Positions 26,829-34,399 of a DNA stretch of 64,000 nucleotides are shown here, piece by piece; position 1 is the stretch's first letter; every line of letters begins with the position of its first letter. A program made the translations under genes and the position numbers. Source of the DNA: Curtobacterium pusillum. GTDB taxonomy: Bacteria; Actinomycetota; Actinomycetes; Actinomycetales; Microbacteriaceae. The notes below the pieces were generated by a model that was given only the letters and a program-made list of their open reading frames with translations, was not told where the DNA came from and made no database searches. The stretch spans positions 265,652 through 329,651 of the forward strand of contig NZ_VDZH01000002.1 in the NCBI RefSeq assembly GCF_007673235.1, read 5' to 3'.

Positions 26829-27524
26829 GTGAACCGGACCGATCGCCTGTACGCGCTCGTCGAGGCGCTGCGCGCCGCCGCGCCTGCGCGCCGGAGCGCA
26901 CGTCGGCTCGCCGAGGACTTCGGCGTCAGCACGCGCACGGTCGAGCGCGACCTCGTCTCCCTGCAGGAGGCCGGGGTCCCGATCTGGGCCGAACTGGGAC
27001 GCACGGGCGGCTACACGATCGACGCGCGTGCCACGCTCCCGCCGCTCGGGTTCACGGTCGAGGAGGCCCTCGCCGTGGCGATCGGCCTCGCGACCCTCGG
27101 GAACAGTCCGTTCCGCGAGGCCGCCCGGAGCGCTGCCCGGAAGGTCACGGCGGTCCTCACCGAGGACGACGCCCGGCGAACGGCACGGCTCGCCGGTCGG
27201 GTCCACCTGCTCGAGGCCGGTGACCGGGTGCCCGCACCGACGGCGCTGGCGGCCGCGCTCACCCGGGGCCGCGTCGTGCGGATGCGCTACCGCGACCGTG
27301 CTGGAGCCGAGTCCGAGCGCACCGTCGAGCCGCTCGGGTACATCGGCAAGGGCGAGGACTGGTACCTCGTGGCCTGGTGCCGCCTGCGCGACGGCATCCG
27401 GGCGTTCCGCGGCGACCGGGTGCTCGCCGTCGAGGAGACCGACGAGGCCGCCCCGCCACGAGTGGTCCGCGTCGAGGAGCTCGACATCCCGCACGGGGTG
27501 CTCCGACCCGTCCTCGGCGACTGA
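26829..27524 (+). CDS. HTH and WYL-domain transcriptional regulator
   Basis: A 231-residue DeoR/HTH_11-type regulator with an N-terminal winged helix (SARRLAEDFGVSTRTVERDLVSLQEAGVPI, about residues 22-52), followed by GRTGGYTI and a C-terminal WYL ligand-sensing domain (YIGKGEDWYLVAWCRLRDGIRAFR). The WYL-type motif appears as D-W-Y-L-V-A. Such proteins respond to small molecules or nucleic-acid stress. TAGGGT at 26817-26822, six bases before the GTG, suggests a leaderless transcript. The VOC gene 94 nt downstream may be its target. Confidence 0.88.
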   Translation: MNRTDRLYALVEALRAAAPARRSARRLAEDFGVSTRTVERDLVSLQEAGVPIWAELGRTGGYTIDARATLPPLGFTVEEALAVAIGLATLGNSPFREAARSAARKVTAVLTEDDARRTARLAGRVHLLEAGDRVPAPTALAAALTRGRVVRMRYRDRAGAESERTVEPLGYIGKGEDWYLVAWCRLRDGIRAFRGDRVLAVEETDEAAPPRVVRVEELDIPHGVLRPVLGD

Positions 27525-27618
27525 CCCGACCGATCCGGGAAACACCGACAGCACGGTGTCGCGCCGGGCGAGGAGGCTCGACCCGGGCGGTCACCGAGGT
27601 CGCCCGGGAAGGCACACC

Positions 27619-27990
27619 ATGGAGTTCGCATCGATCCGGATCATCACCGAAGACCTGGACGGGATGGTCGCGTTCTACGAGCGCGTCACCGGGACTGCGG
27701 CGCGGCGTCCGGCACCGGTGTTCGCGGAGATCGTGACGGGTGGTGTGGTCCTGGCGCTCGGGACGCCGGCGACCGTCGCGATGCTCGGGGACGCCGCGCC
27801 GGCCGCGGCGTCGAACGGGAGTGTCATCGTCGAGTTCCTCGTGGAGGACGTCGACGCAGCGTTCGAGCGCCTCCGCGAGGGGCTCCACGACGTCGTGCTG
27901 CCGCCGTCCACGATGCCGTGGGGCAACCGGTCGACGTTGTTCCGGGACCCGGACGGGAACCTCGTGAACCTGTTCAGTCGTCCGGTCTGA
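27619..27990 (+). CDS. VOC/glyoxalase-family protein
   Basis: A 123-residue protein with the two beta-alpha-beta-beta-beta modules of the vicinal oxygen chelate fold: IRIITEDLDGMVAFYERVTG at the start and FRDPDGNLVNLF near the end. The glyoxalase/bleomycin-resistance family includes isomerases, dioxygenases and drug-binding proteins; the function here is unknown. The ATG follows a GGGAAGG site. It lies downstream of and parallel to the WYL regulator and is the last conventional gene before a lower-GC stretch. Confidence 0.86.
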   Translation: MEFASIRIITEDLDGMVAFYERVTGTAARRPAPVFAEIVTGGVVLALGTPATVAMLGDAAPAAASNGSVIVEFLVEDVDAAFERLREGLHDVVLPPSTMPWGNRSTLFRDPDGNLVNLFSRPV

Positions 27991-28359
27991 CCCCGCGTTC
28001 CGCGAACTGTTCGGTCAGGGCGTCGGCCCTGATCGTCGCGCTTGTCGTGACGGCCCGGGACCATGACGGCCTCGGAAGCTGCTCGTCTGGTGTCCGCCTC
28101 CTGACTCGTCGGACTTCCAGCCGGCGGGACCGTGACGTCGACGCAGGAGGTCGCGGGCAGACGGCCAACGAGGAACGATCTCGGTCGTGTTCGGATGGCG
28201 GGCCGCTATCGCGAAGACTGCGGACCACCCACATGAGACAGCGCCAGCGGCCAGCGGCATGGGTGGGGGAGACACGGTGCGCCGGGGCGCCGGGACGACC
28301 ATCGGGGACCGTCCATCGAGACAGGCCGTTCTCTCTTGGGGTCGTGTCCAGGCGTGGGG
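27991..28359. other. Gene-free stretch with no visible content
   Basis: About 370 bases between the VOC stop and the MerR stop. Open frames on both strands are short, rich in Arg/Ser and lack any motif or good start. I see no repeat of the palindrome family and no clear hairpin. It may be the decayed edge of the accessory segment that follows. Confidence 0.5.
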
Positions 28360-28767
28360 TCAGACTGTCGAGTCGGCGTCGGTCATGGCAATGGCATCGC
28401 GGTATGCCGCGATCTTCCGTTCCAGTGCCGTGAGGTGTCGCTGCACTTCGGCTTGCCGGGCGAGGACTGCCTCGTGGTGCTGCTCGAGGAGAGCGAGCCG
28501 TGCGACGTCGTCAGCGCCGGCCCGGTAGGCGGCCGCGTACTCGCGCATCTCCTGCACGCGCATCCCGGTGCCGCGGAGCATCGCGGTCCCAGCGAGCCAG
28601 CTCAGCGCCGCCGTGTCGTACCGCCGCCACCCGTCCGGACCGCGCTCGGGTGCCGGTGCGATCCCTTCCTTTTCGTAGTACCGGATCGTGTCGACCGTGA
28701 TGCCGAGCAGCTCCGCGGCGGCGCTGATCGTGACCGGTTCATTGACGTGGACCTCGGGCAGCAGCAT
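28360..28767 (-). CDS. MerR-family regulator of the aldo/keto reductase
   Basis: A 135-residue MerR regulator. The helix-turn-helix ITVDTIRYYEKEGIAPAPER is near residues 22-41, the wing follows, then a long dimerisation helix (ALLEQHHEAVLARQAEVQRH). No metal-binding cysteines are seen, so a metal sensor is unlikely. The ATG at 28767 has GGAAG 10 nt upstream; an in-frame ATG at 28792 lies inside the operator. It is divergent from the aldo/keto reductase gene and shares the dyad promoter with it. Confidence 0.88.
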   Translation of the reverse strand: MLLPEVHVNEPVTISAAAELLGITVDTIRYYEKEGIAPAPERGPDGWRRYDTAALSWLAGTAMLRGTGMRVQEMREYAAAYRAGADDVARLALLEQHHEAVLARQAEVQRHLTALERKIAAYRDAIAMTDADSTV

Positions 28768-28777
28768 GAGGTCGAGT

Positions 28778-28815
28778 CTTCCACTTGACATGGTGTGCAC
28801 ACCAGGGTGGAAGGT
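28778..28815 (+). promoter_or_regulatory. MerR-type dyad promoter for the aldo/keto reductase
   Basis: TTGACA (28785-28790) is followed by a 19-bp spacer and GAAGGT (28810-28815). The over-long spacer is the hallmark of MerR-activated promoters. The spacer contains the perfect palindrome TGGTGTGCACACCA (28791-28804), flanked by CTTCCAC (28778-28784) and GTGGAAG (28807-28813), giving an extended dyad. Confidence 0.7.
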
Positions 28816-28857
28816 CGACGGCGACCGGGCGCTCCCGGCGACGAACGGAGAAGACGC

Positions 28858-29841
28858 ATGCAACAGATCCCCCTCGGCTCCCAGGGCCTCGTCACGTCCG
28901 TGCTCGGACTCGGCTGCATGGGTATGAGTGCCTTCTACGGCGGCGCGACCGAAGCGGGCTCCGTCGACACCATCCGACAAGCCCTCGACCTCGGGATCAC
29001 CCTGTTCGACACCGCGGAAGCGTACGGGCCGTTCGAGAACGAGAAGCTCCTCGGCCGCGTCCTCGGTGGGGATCGCGACCGCGTGGTCGTCGCATCGAAG
29101 TTCGCCACCGACTTCACCGACGACGGCACCCCGATCGGACTCGACGGCTCCCCAGAACATGCGCGTCGAGCGATCGACAGGTCCCTCAGCCACCTCGGCA
29201 CCGACCATGTCGACCTCTGGTACCTGCACCGAGCAGACCCGAACGTGCCGATCGAGGACACCGTCGGCGCGATGGCTGAAGCGGTCACCGCCGGCAAGGC
29301 CCGCTACATCGGCGTCTCCGAGACCTCATCCGAGACCCTGCGCCGTGCGAACGCGACGTTCCCGATCTCCGCGATCCAGTCCGAATACAGCCTGTTCGAG
29401 CGCGACGCCGAGCACAACGGAGTCCTCGACACCGCTGCGGAGCTCGGGATCGGGTTCGTGCCGTTCTCGCCGCTCGGCCGTGGATTCCTCTCGGGCACCG
29501 TCACTCGGAAGGACGACCTCCCCGAGGGGGATGCGCGGCGGAACCTCCCCAGGTTCTCCGACGAAGCCATCGATGCGAACCTACGCGTCGTCGAGGCGCT
29601 GAAAGTCATCGCCGATGAGAAGGGCGTGACCACCGCGCAGCTCGCGCTGGCGTGGCTGATCCAAGCCGGCACTGTCCCGATCCCGGGCACGACCAAAGCG
29701 TCCCGAGTCAAGGAGAACGTCGCCGCTGCTGACCTGGTGCTCACCACGAGCGATCTCGACCGCATCGAAGATGCTTCCCCGCACGGGGTGGCTGTTGGCA
29801 CTCGCAATACGGAAGTCGGAATGGCTCGCGACCGCGGTTGA
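28858..29841 (+). CDS. Aldo/keto reductase
   Basis: A 327-residue aldo/keto reductase, a TIM-barrel NADPH-dependent enzyme that reduces aldehydes and ketones to alcohols. The catalytic tetrad is in place: D51 and Y56 (FDTAEAYGPF), K81 (VVASKF) and H124 (WYLHR). The C-terminal IPGTTKASRVKEN segment binds the NADPH phosphate. The ATG has GGAG at 28847-28850. It is controlled by the divergent MerR gene through a dyad promoter, a layout seen in aldehyde-responsive systems. Confidence 0.94.
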   Translation: MQQIPLGSQGLVTSVLGLGCMGMSAFYGGATEAGSVDTIRQALDLGITLFDTAEAYGPFENEKLLGRVLGGDRDRVVVASKFATDFTDDGTPIGLDGSPEHARRAIDRSLSHLGTDHVDLWYLHRADPNVPIEDTVGAMAEAVTAGKARYIGVSETSSETLRRANATFPISAIQSEYSLFERDAEHNGVLDTAAELGIGFVPFSPLGRGFLSGTVTRKDDLPEGDARRNLPRFSDEAIDANLRVVEALKVIADEKGVTTAQLALAWLIQAGTVPIPGTTKASRVKENVAAADLVLTTSDLDRIEDASPHGVAVGTRNTEVGMARDRG

Positions 29842-29974
29842 CGCAGCCGGACCGACCCGCGGTACTCAGGAGGTGCCGCGAGTCGCTTCTGCCGTCCGGC
29901 AGACGATCGTTCTCCGGATGCGGGCCGGCAACTCGGTGAACCGGGCCAACAGGTTGGTCCCAGAGTTCCCCGAT

Positions 29975-30005
29975 TTGACCCTCACGCCGCGTGAGGGCAG
30001 AGCGT
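29975..30005 (+). promoter_or_regulatory. MerR-type promoter for the VOC/merR pair
   Basis: TTGACC (29975-29980) and GAGCGT (30000-30005) are separated by 19 bp. CCCTCACG (29979-29986) and CGTGAGGG (29990-29997) form a perfect 8-3-8 dyad between them. The start point would fall at or next to the 30012 ATG. The pattern CCTCACG...CGTGAGG is typical of TipA-like MerR operators. Confidence 0.7.
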
Positions 30006-30011
30006 GGACCC

Positions 30012-30548
30012 ATGAGCAGCTACTACAACGCCTTTGAGATGAGCCCGGTCCCCGCCCCCGGCCCTGACGTGGTCGTGCCTGAGCCATTCCACGGGATCTA
30101 CGGGATGCCGTCGTTCGTGACGATCCCGACAACCGACCTGGCCGCTTCCGTCGACTTCTGGACCCGCGGCCTGGGCTTCTTCGACCTGTTCAGCGTGCCG
30201 GGCCAGCTCGTGCACCTGCGCCGGTGGGCCTTTCAGGACGTCCTGCTGGTCCCAACCGCGTCCGCTCCGGATCAGGCGCCGGCGGTGAGCTTCAGCTTCG
30301 CGTGCGTCCTGAACCAGATCGACGCCCTCGTCGCCGCGTGCCGAGCCCACGAGGCGGGCGTGGTGAGCGAGCCGCGGGACACTCCCTGGGGCACTCGCGA
30401 TGTCGAGGTGATCACGCCGGAGAGGGTGCGAGTGGTCTTCACTGCCGCGAAACCCTTCGAGCCGGCCAGCCAGACCGCTAAGCACCTCGAAGCGATCGGC
30501 ATCACCGCACCTGGCGCCGACGGCGAGAAGAATGGAGCGCATGCCTGA
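30012..30548 (+). CDS. VOC-family protein paired with a TipA-like MerR
   Basis: A 178-residue protein with a VOC core starting MPSFVTIPTTDLAASVDFWTR and an unusual 30-residue N-terminal extension rich in Pro (SPVPAPGPDVVVPEP). The second module ends TPWGTRDVEVITPERVRVVF. The VOC fold suits binding of drugs or small toxic compounds; the enzyme activity is unknown. The ATG follows the dyad promoter almost directly, so translation is probably leaderless. It overlaps the merR gene by eight bases, making a regulator-effector unit. Confidence 0.82.
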   Translation: MSSYYNAFEMSPVPAPGPDVVVPEPFHGIYGMPSFVTIPTTDLAASVDFWTRGLGFFDLFSVPGQLVHLRRWAFQDVLLVPTASAPDQAPAVSFSFACVLNQIDALVAACRAHEAGVVSEPRDTPWGTRDVEVITPERVRVVFTAAKPFEPASQTAKHLEAIGITAPGADGEKNGAHA

Positions 30549-31344
30549 TGACCGCGACGCTGTGGACTTGACTGTTGGTCAGGCCGCGGCGCGCCTGGGC
30601 GTGACGGTCCGGACGTTGCATCACTGGGACGAGATCGCCCTTGCGAGGCCGTCGTCACGGTCAGCTGCCGGGTACCGGCTTTATGCCGAAAGCGACCTCG
30701 AGCGGCTGCGGCGCATCGGCGTCTACCGCGAGCTGGGGCTCGACCTGGAAGCCATTCGGAGCGTTCTCGACGATTCGAGTGCGGCTGTTGTCATTGCGCT
30801 GCGCGCCCAGCAGTCCCAGCTTGCGGCGCGGATCGAGCATCTCAGCGCGCTGGGCGATGACCTGGCCCGGATGGCCGACGCCCACGAGCACGGGCTGCTC
30901 ATGACCGCTGAGGAGCAGACCGCGACGTTCGGGCCTGGATGGAATCCGCAGTGGCCGGCTGCGGCGCGGCAACTCTACGGCGACACGCCGGAGTGGCGGC
31001 ACTACGCCGAACGCTCCGCGTCACGCACCGTGGACGACTGGCAGGCCGTCGCCGATGCGTCGGCGGCGCTTGATCAGGCCCTTGCCGACGCCATGGATGC
31101 TGGTGTCGAACCCGGCAGCCCGGCCGCGGACGCTCTCGTTGAACAGCACCGCGAGGTGTTCTCCGCCTACTTCCCGATTACCCGGCAGATGCAGGTCGTC
31201 CTCGGCCGCATGTACGAAGCCCATCCCGCGTACGCCGCACACTACGACGGCGTCCGAACCGGCCTCGCCTCGTGGTTGCGTCGCATCATCGACGCCTGCG
31301 CACGCGCCCGCGGCATCGACCCCGACACCGCCACCTGGCAGTAG
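30541..31344 (+). CDS. MerR regulator with TipAS effector domain
   Basis: A 267-residue TipAL-like regulator. The MerR helix-turn-helix (TVGQAAARLGVTVRTLHHWDEIALARPSSR) occupies residues 10-40, a long coiled helix follows (about 75-125), then a TipAS antibiotic-recognition domain with its W/H-rich segments (GPGWNPQWPAAARQLYG and PITRQMQVVLGRMYEAHP). TipAS domains bind thiopeptides and similar drugs and switch on their own operon. The start at 30541 is preferred over 30532, where the ribosome site would be too close. It is the second gene after the VOC protein. Confidence 0.9.
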   Translation: MPDDRDAVDLTVGQAAARLGVTVRTLHHWDEIALARPSSRSAAGYRLYAESDLERLRRIGVYRELGLDLEAIRSVLDDSSAAVVIALRAQQSQLAARIEHLSALGDDLARMADAHEHGLLMTAEEQTATFGPGWNPQWPAAARQLYGDTPEWRHYAERSASRTVDDWQAVADASAALDQALADAMDAGVEPGSPAADALVEQHREVFSAYFPITRQMQVVLGRMYEAHPAYAAHYDGVRTGLASWLRRIIDACARARGIDPDTATWQ

Positions 31345-31506
31345 GAGTCGCAGCTCACGGTCGCGCGCGTAGCAGCCGACGTCAACGTGGGAGCGAACGC
31401 TGCCCTGAGCCACCGTCTCGATGACAAGATCGGCTATCGGGACGCCATGGTCTGATCAGTCGTGCGCTCGCAAGGGCGCGAAGTGCGAGGATGGGAAAAA
31501 CATCGG

Positions 31507-31740
31507 ATGGCTAAGTTCTTCAACTCACCTCATCCAGTCGTAGAGATGGGGCTCGGGGCAGTTTTCGTCATCATGGGCGTTGTCGTCGGACCGGTGGTTG
31601 CGGCTCCGGAAGGTCGCGTGAATCAAGGGCCTCTGAACATGATTCCGACGCCGGTGCTGGTCGGTGTGCTCGTCGTCTGCGGGGTCGTCGTGTTCGCGCA
31701 AGGACTCGGCACCTGGATCAAGCGGAGGCGCGGGAGTTAG
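31507..31740 (+). CDS. Small two-helix membrane protein, unrecognised
   Basis: A 77-residue protein with two hydrophobic helices (about residues 14-32 and 46-66) and a short basic tail (WIKRRRGS). No family recognised. The ATG at 31507 opens the part that looks protein-like; a GTG at 31462 would add a charged stretch with no support. Its codon use contains more A/T-ending codons (AAG-TTC-TTC, TCA, CCT, GTA) than the core genes, consistent with the lower-GC accessory stretch around it. Confidence 0.55.
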   Translation: MAKFFNSPHPVVEMGLGAVFVIMGVVVGPVVAAPEGRVNQGPLNMIPTPVLVGVLVVCGVVVFAQGLGTWIKRRRGS

Positions 31741-31790
31741 GGGCCGGTTGAGGATCCTGTATCGGCACCGGCGACTCGTAGGCTTACCGA

Positions 31791-32225
31791 GTGATTGCGC
31801 GCGTTCTCGGTTCTGGTCGTCCGCTCGTCGCCCTCCACGGGTTCGGTGTGGATCATCGGATCATGCTGCCGCTGGCGGACGCCGTGCAGGACCTGCCTTG
31901 GCGGATGGTGTTCCTCGACCTGCCGTGGGCCGAGGGCGCTGCCGGGTCCTCGACCGCGGCGAGCGCGGTCGAGGTGGCAGACGAAGTGCTTTCTGAGATC
32001 GACGACCACCTCGGCGAAGAGCCCTTCGCCGTCATCGGGAACTCCTTCGGCGGCATGATCGCCCGACATGTCGCGCACAAGCGTCGGGACCGCGTGCTCG
32101 GCATCGCGACCCTGGCGGGTGTCGTTCAACCGGCGCACGTGGCTGCCCGTTCAAGCCGGGCCGGGTCCGTAGGCCTCACTTCGCTGCGGGCGATGTCGGA
32201 GGTCATCAACAGCGACGTCCGATGA
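31791..32225 (+). pseudogene. C-terminally truncated alpha/beta hydrolase
   Basis: The 144-residue frame begins as a normal alpha/beta hydrolase: LVALHGFGVDHRIM (oxyanion region) and the nucleophile elbow GNSFGG at about 83-88, up to LAGVV near 111. After that it loses family character (SSRAGSVGLTSLRAM) and stops, lacking the lid and the catalytic Asp and His. Full-length relatives are about 250-280 residues. I found no continuation in another frame within the next 200 bases, so it looks like a decayed remnant. TAGGCT at 31779-31784 before the GTG still resembles a leaderless promoter. Confidence 0.6.
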
Positions 32226-32234
32226 GCGATCGGT

Positions 32235-32258
32235 TACCGAGGCAGCGCCGCCTCGGTA
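32235..32258. terminator. Hairpin after the truncated hydrolase
   Basis: TACCGAGGC (32235-32243) pairs with GCCTCGGTA (32250-32258) around a 6-nt loop, 9 nt after the stop. The right arm overlaps the TAGCAT -10 of the next small gene. Confidence 0.5.
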
Positions 32259-32268
32259 GCATCCCGGC

Positions 32269-32463
32269 GTGAGATCGATGAAGCCCTGGCCTCGGCCATT
32301 CGCCTGGTTTGCCGTTATCGCTGCTTCGCTGATGCTCGCTTTGGGGCTTCTGAACTTGGCCCTCAACACCAGGCTGGTTGGTTCATGGCTGCCGCTGGTG
32401 GTTCTCATGCCTTGGTCCCTGTACCTCGGCATCTGGAGTCTCCGCAATCAGAGCAAGCGCTGA
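32269..32463 (+). CDS. Small two-helix membrane protein, unrecognised
   Basis: A 64-residue protein with two hydrophobic segments (about 10-32 and 39-55) and a short positively charged tail. No family recognised. The GTG at 32269 is supported by TAGCAT (32257-32262) six bases upstream, the leaderless spacing; an ATG at 32278 is an alternative. It is one of several orphan small membrane proteins in this stretch. Coding status rests on the membrane pattern and promoter only. Confidence 0.5.
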   Translation: MRSMKPWPRPFAWFAVIAASLMLALGLLNLALNTRLVGSWLPLVVLMPWSLYLGIWSLRNQSKR

Positions 32464-32970
32464 GGTCGCCTGAGACCTGAACCGGAACGTTGGCGCCCAA
32501 CGGCTCGGGGCGTCCCGATCGCGCGGCTCCTGGTCGTTGGTCCGAGGAAAGAGCCGCCCGAGCGACCAGCTGATACGGCATTGCGGGAGCCGCGCCAGAA
32601 CGGCAGCGACGTCTCCGCGCCACTGCCGACAGTGACGTCGCGCATGTGCAGGGACCGTCGAGTGCGAACCGGCAGGTCTGCATCGGTGCGGTGAGTCGTG
32701 TCGTCTCCGTTGCCTTCAGCTACCTGGTCAAAGCGCTTGCGCATCTACTCGCGGCCGCCGGCGCCCTCCCGCTGTGAGGCGACGGCGCCTCTCGACGTGC
32801 TCTGACCGATTGCCGTGCCGGACGGAGACCACCTGACCGCCAACAATCACGGTGAGGCCGAACGTTCCTCCAAGTTCATCGTGCATCCGCGCGAAAGGTT
32901 CAACACCGAGACAGGTCCGGTGATGGACCGGTCAGCGGTCGCGGTTCGGGCGATCACCGCTGAACGCAGA
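32464..32970. other. Gene-free stretch of about 500 bases
   Basis: I see no protein-like frame here on either strand; the longer open frames are Arg/Ser-rich and lack motifs. GC is lower than in the core genes. A GGCGCC pair around 32759-32788 could form a small hairpin. It may be remnant DNA between accessory genes. Confidence 0.45.
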
Positions 32971-33243
32971 TCAGCACGGGTACGCACAGCCGTTTCGATC
33001 GATGATCGAGAAGAAGACGACGACAGCCCCGCCGACGAAAGCAATGGCGAGCACACTCCCGATGAGGATGGCCGCTACCGCGAGCTTCCGGCCGCGCTGA
33101 CCCGTTCTCGCGATCTCGCGGAGAGCGATGGCTCCGATGATGACTCCCACGATGCCCGCAAAGAAGGCAAGCACGAACGCGACGACCGCAAGTTGGTTCA
33201 AGGGGGCTTGATCGCGTGCACCCGGCGACGTACTCAGAGTCAC
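32971..33243 (-). CDS. DUF4190-like small membrane protein
   Basis: A 90-residue protein with two membrane helices in the DUF4190 pattern: LNQLAVVAFVLAFFAGIVGVI followed by GAIALREIARTGQRGRKLAVAAILIGSVLAI. The IALxxIxxTGxRGRxLAIAGxxxG signature is clear. The function of this common actinobacterial family is unknown. The GTG at 33243 is chosen because TACGCT lies six bases upstream, a leaderless promoter; an adjacent GTG at 33246 is too close to that box. Confidence 0.75.
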   Translation of the reverse strand: MTLSTSPGARDQAPLNQLAVVAFVLAFFAGIVGVIIGAIALREIARTGQRGRKLAVAAILIGSVLAIAFVGGAVVVFFSIIDRNGCAYPC

Positions 33244-33411
33244 CACCGCAGCGTAGCCGCCCTGTCTCACCTGCCGATCGGTCAGTCGAACACCTACGGG
33301 TGCTGGCACTGCGGACGGCGATGCCACCGAGCCCCAGCCCGCCATCGGCGTCCAGCCGCGGAAGCCCGCAGCGGTTCGCATCTGTCGACGTTCGCCGCGA
33401 GGCGGAAGCAA

Positions 33412-33430
33412 GCCGTGCCTCCAGGCCGGT
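33412..33430. repeat. Half copy of the palindromic repeat
   Basis: GCCGTGCCTCCAGGCCGGT matches one arm of the CCTCCAG family, as in the left arm at 11036, but no matching second arm is found within 100 bases. It lies just before the GNAT stop codon, the usual place for a full copy, so it looks like a decayed one. Confidence 0.5.
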
Positions 33431-33433
33431 GCC

Positions 33434-34003
33434 TCAGCGACCCCGCTCGCTGCTCGCGATGACGTCGTCGTCCCACGGGACGGGCGTCACCGTGCCCGAT
33501 TCCCAGTCGCGGCGGAGCATTCCGTACGCGACGGACGCGACGGGACGGGCGCCCTCGACCGGCCACGCTTCGCGGTAGTGCGCCTCCTTCACCCAGCCCG
33601 CGCGGACGAAGACACGGCGCATCGCGACGTTGTCCTCCCGGGTCTGTCCCTCGAAGCGTGTGACGTCGCCCATCGCGCGGAACACGTGGTCGGTGGTCGT
33701 CCGGAGTGCCGGCACGCCGAGGCCCTGGCCGCGGAACCGGCCGGCGATGCGCAGGTCGAAGAGCGGAACGGGATCGGCGAGGTCCTCGAGCCGGACGATG
33801 CCGATGCGTCCGTGGTCCTCGTGCTGCAGCCAGTACGTGTCGTGCTCGTCGTCGCGGTAGGCGCCGGCGTCGATCGCGGCCTCGGCGTCCGCACGGGCGA
33901 TCGTGCGCCGGACGTGGAACGGGAACTCCTCACCGGTCAGGAACGCGACGAGGTCAGCACGGTCGGCACCAGTCGGGTCGAGCCGGATCAGGGTGACCGT
34001 CAC
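33434..34003 (-). CDS. GNAT-family N-acetyltransferase
   Basis: A 189-residue GCN5-related acetyltransferase. The acetyl-CoA pyrophosphate loop appears as RFRGQGLGVPALR (motif A, about residues 88-100), preceded by GIVRLEDL and followed by EDNVAMRRVFVRAGWVKEAHYREAW, typical of the RimJ/RimL-like branch. It transfers an acetyl group to an amine; the substrate is unknown. The GTG start overlaps the upstream VOC stop by four bases, so both belong to one minus-strand unit. Confidence 0.88.
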   Translation of the reverse strand: MTVTLIRLDPTGADRADLVAFLTGEEFPFHVRRTIARADAEAAIDAGAYRDDEHDTYWLQHEDHGRIGIVRLEDLADPVPLFDLRIAGRFRGQGLGVPALRTTTDHVFRAMGDVTRFEGQTREDNVAMRRVFVRAGWVKEAHYREAWPVEGARPVASVAYGMLRRDWESGTVTPVPWDDDVIASSERGR

Positions 34004-34374
34004 AGGTACGGCCTCGTGAGCAGCTCGATGTAGTGGCCCGACGGGTCGAGGAGGTAGACGCCACGGCCGTCGTGCTCGGTGTTCGTCTCGCCCGGGCGCT
34101 GGCGCTGCGGGTCGGCCCAGTGCTCGCGGCCCTCGGCGGTGATCCGGGCGTAGGCGCGGTCGAAGTGCTCGTCGTCGAGCAGGAACGCGTAGTGCTGCGG
34201 CGGGAAGTCGATCGGGGGAGCGGCGAACTGCAGGAGCACGCCGTCGGGGAGCTGCAGGTTGGTGAACGGACCCCAGGACGGAGCCTCGGCGGCCTCGAGG
34301 AGGTCGACGAAGAACGCCGCGGACACCGCGGGCTCCTTCGCCGCGATGATCGTGTGGTTGAACGACGCGGTCAT
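34000..34374 (-). CDS. VOC/glyoxalase-family protein
   Basis: A 124-residue VOC protein: FNHTIIAAKEPAVSAAFFVDLL opens the first module, and GRGVYLLDPSGHYIELLTRPY closes the second, with His and Glu at positions where the family binds metal. The activity could be glyoxalase, dioxygenase or drug binding. The ATG at 34374 precedes the conserved start. It is translationally coupled to the acetyltransferase gene by a four-base overlap. Confidence 0.88.
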   Translation of the reverse strand: MTASFNHTIIAAKEPAVSAAFFVDLLEAAEAPSWGPFTNLQLPDGVLLQFAAPPIDFPPQHYAFLLDDEHFDRAYARITAEGREHWADPQRQRPGETNTEHDGRGVYLLDPSGHYIELLTRPYL

Positions 34375-34399
34375 GGCGCTCAGGGTAACGGCCGACGGG

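Noticed and set aside
28015-28302. 95-residue minus-strand frame in the 28.0-28.4 kb gap
   Set aside because: No motif, no ribosome site or leaderless promoter, and Arg/Pro/Ser-rich composition typical of non-coding high-GC DNA.
32815-33462. 215-residue plus-strand frame over the DUF4190-like gene
   Set aside because: Its sequence is charged and featureless, while the opposite strand gives a clear two-helix DUF4190 pattern with a promoter.
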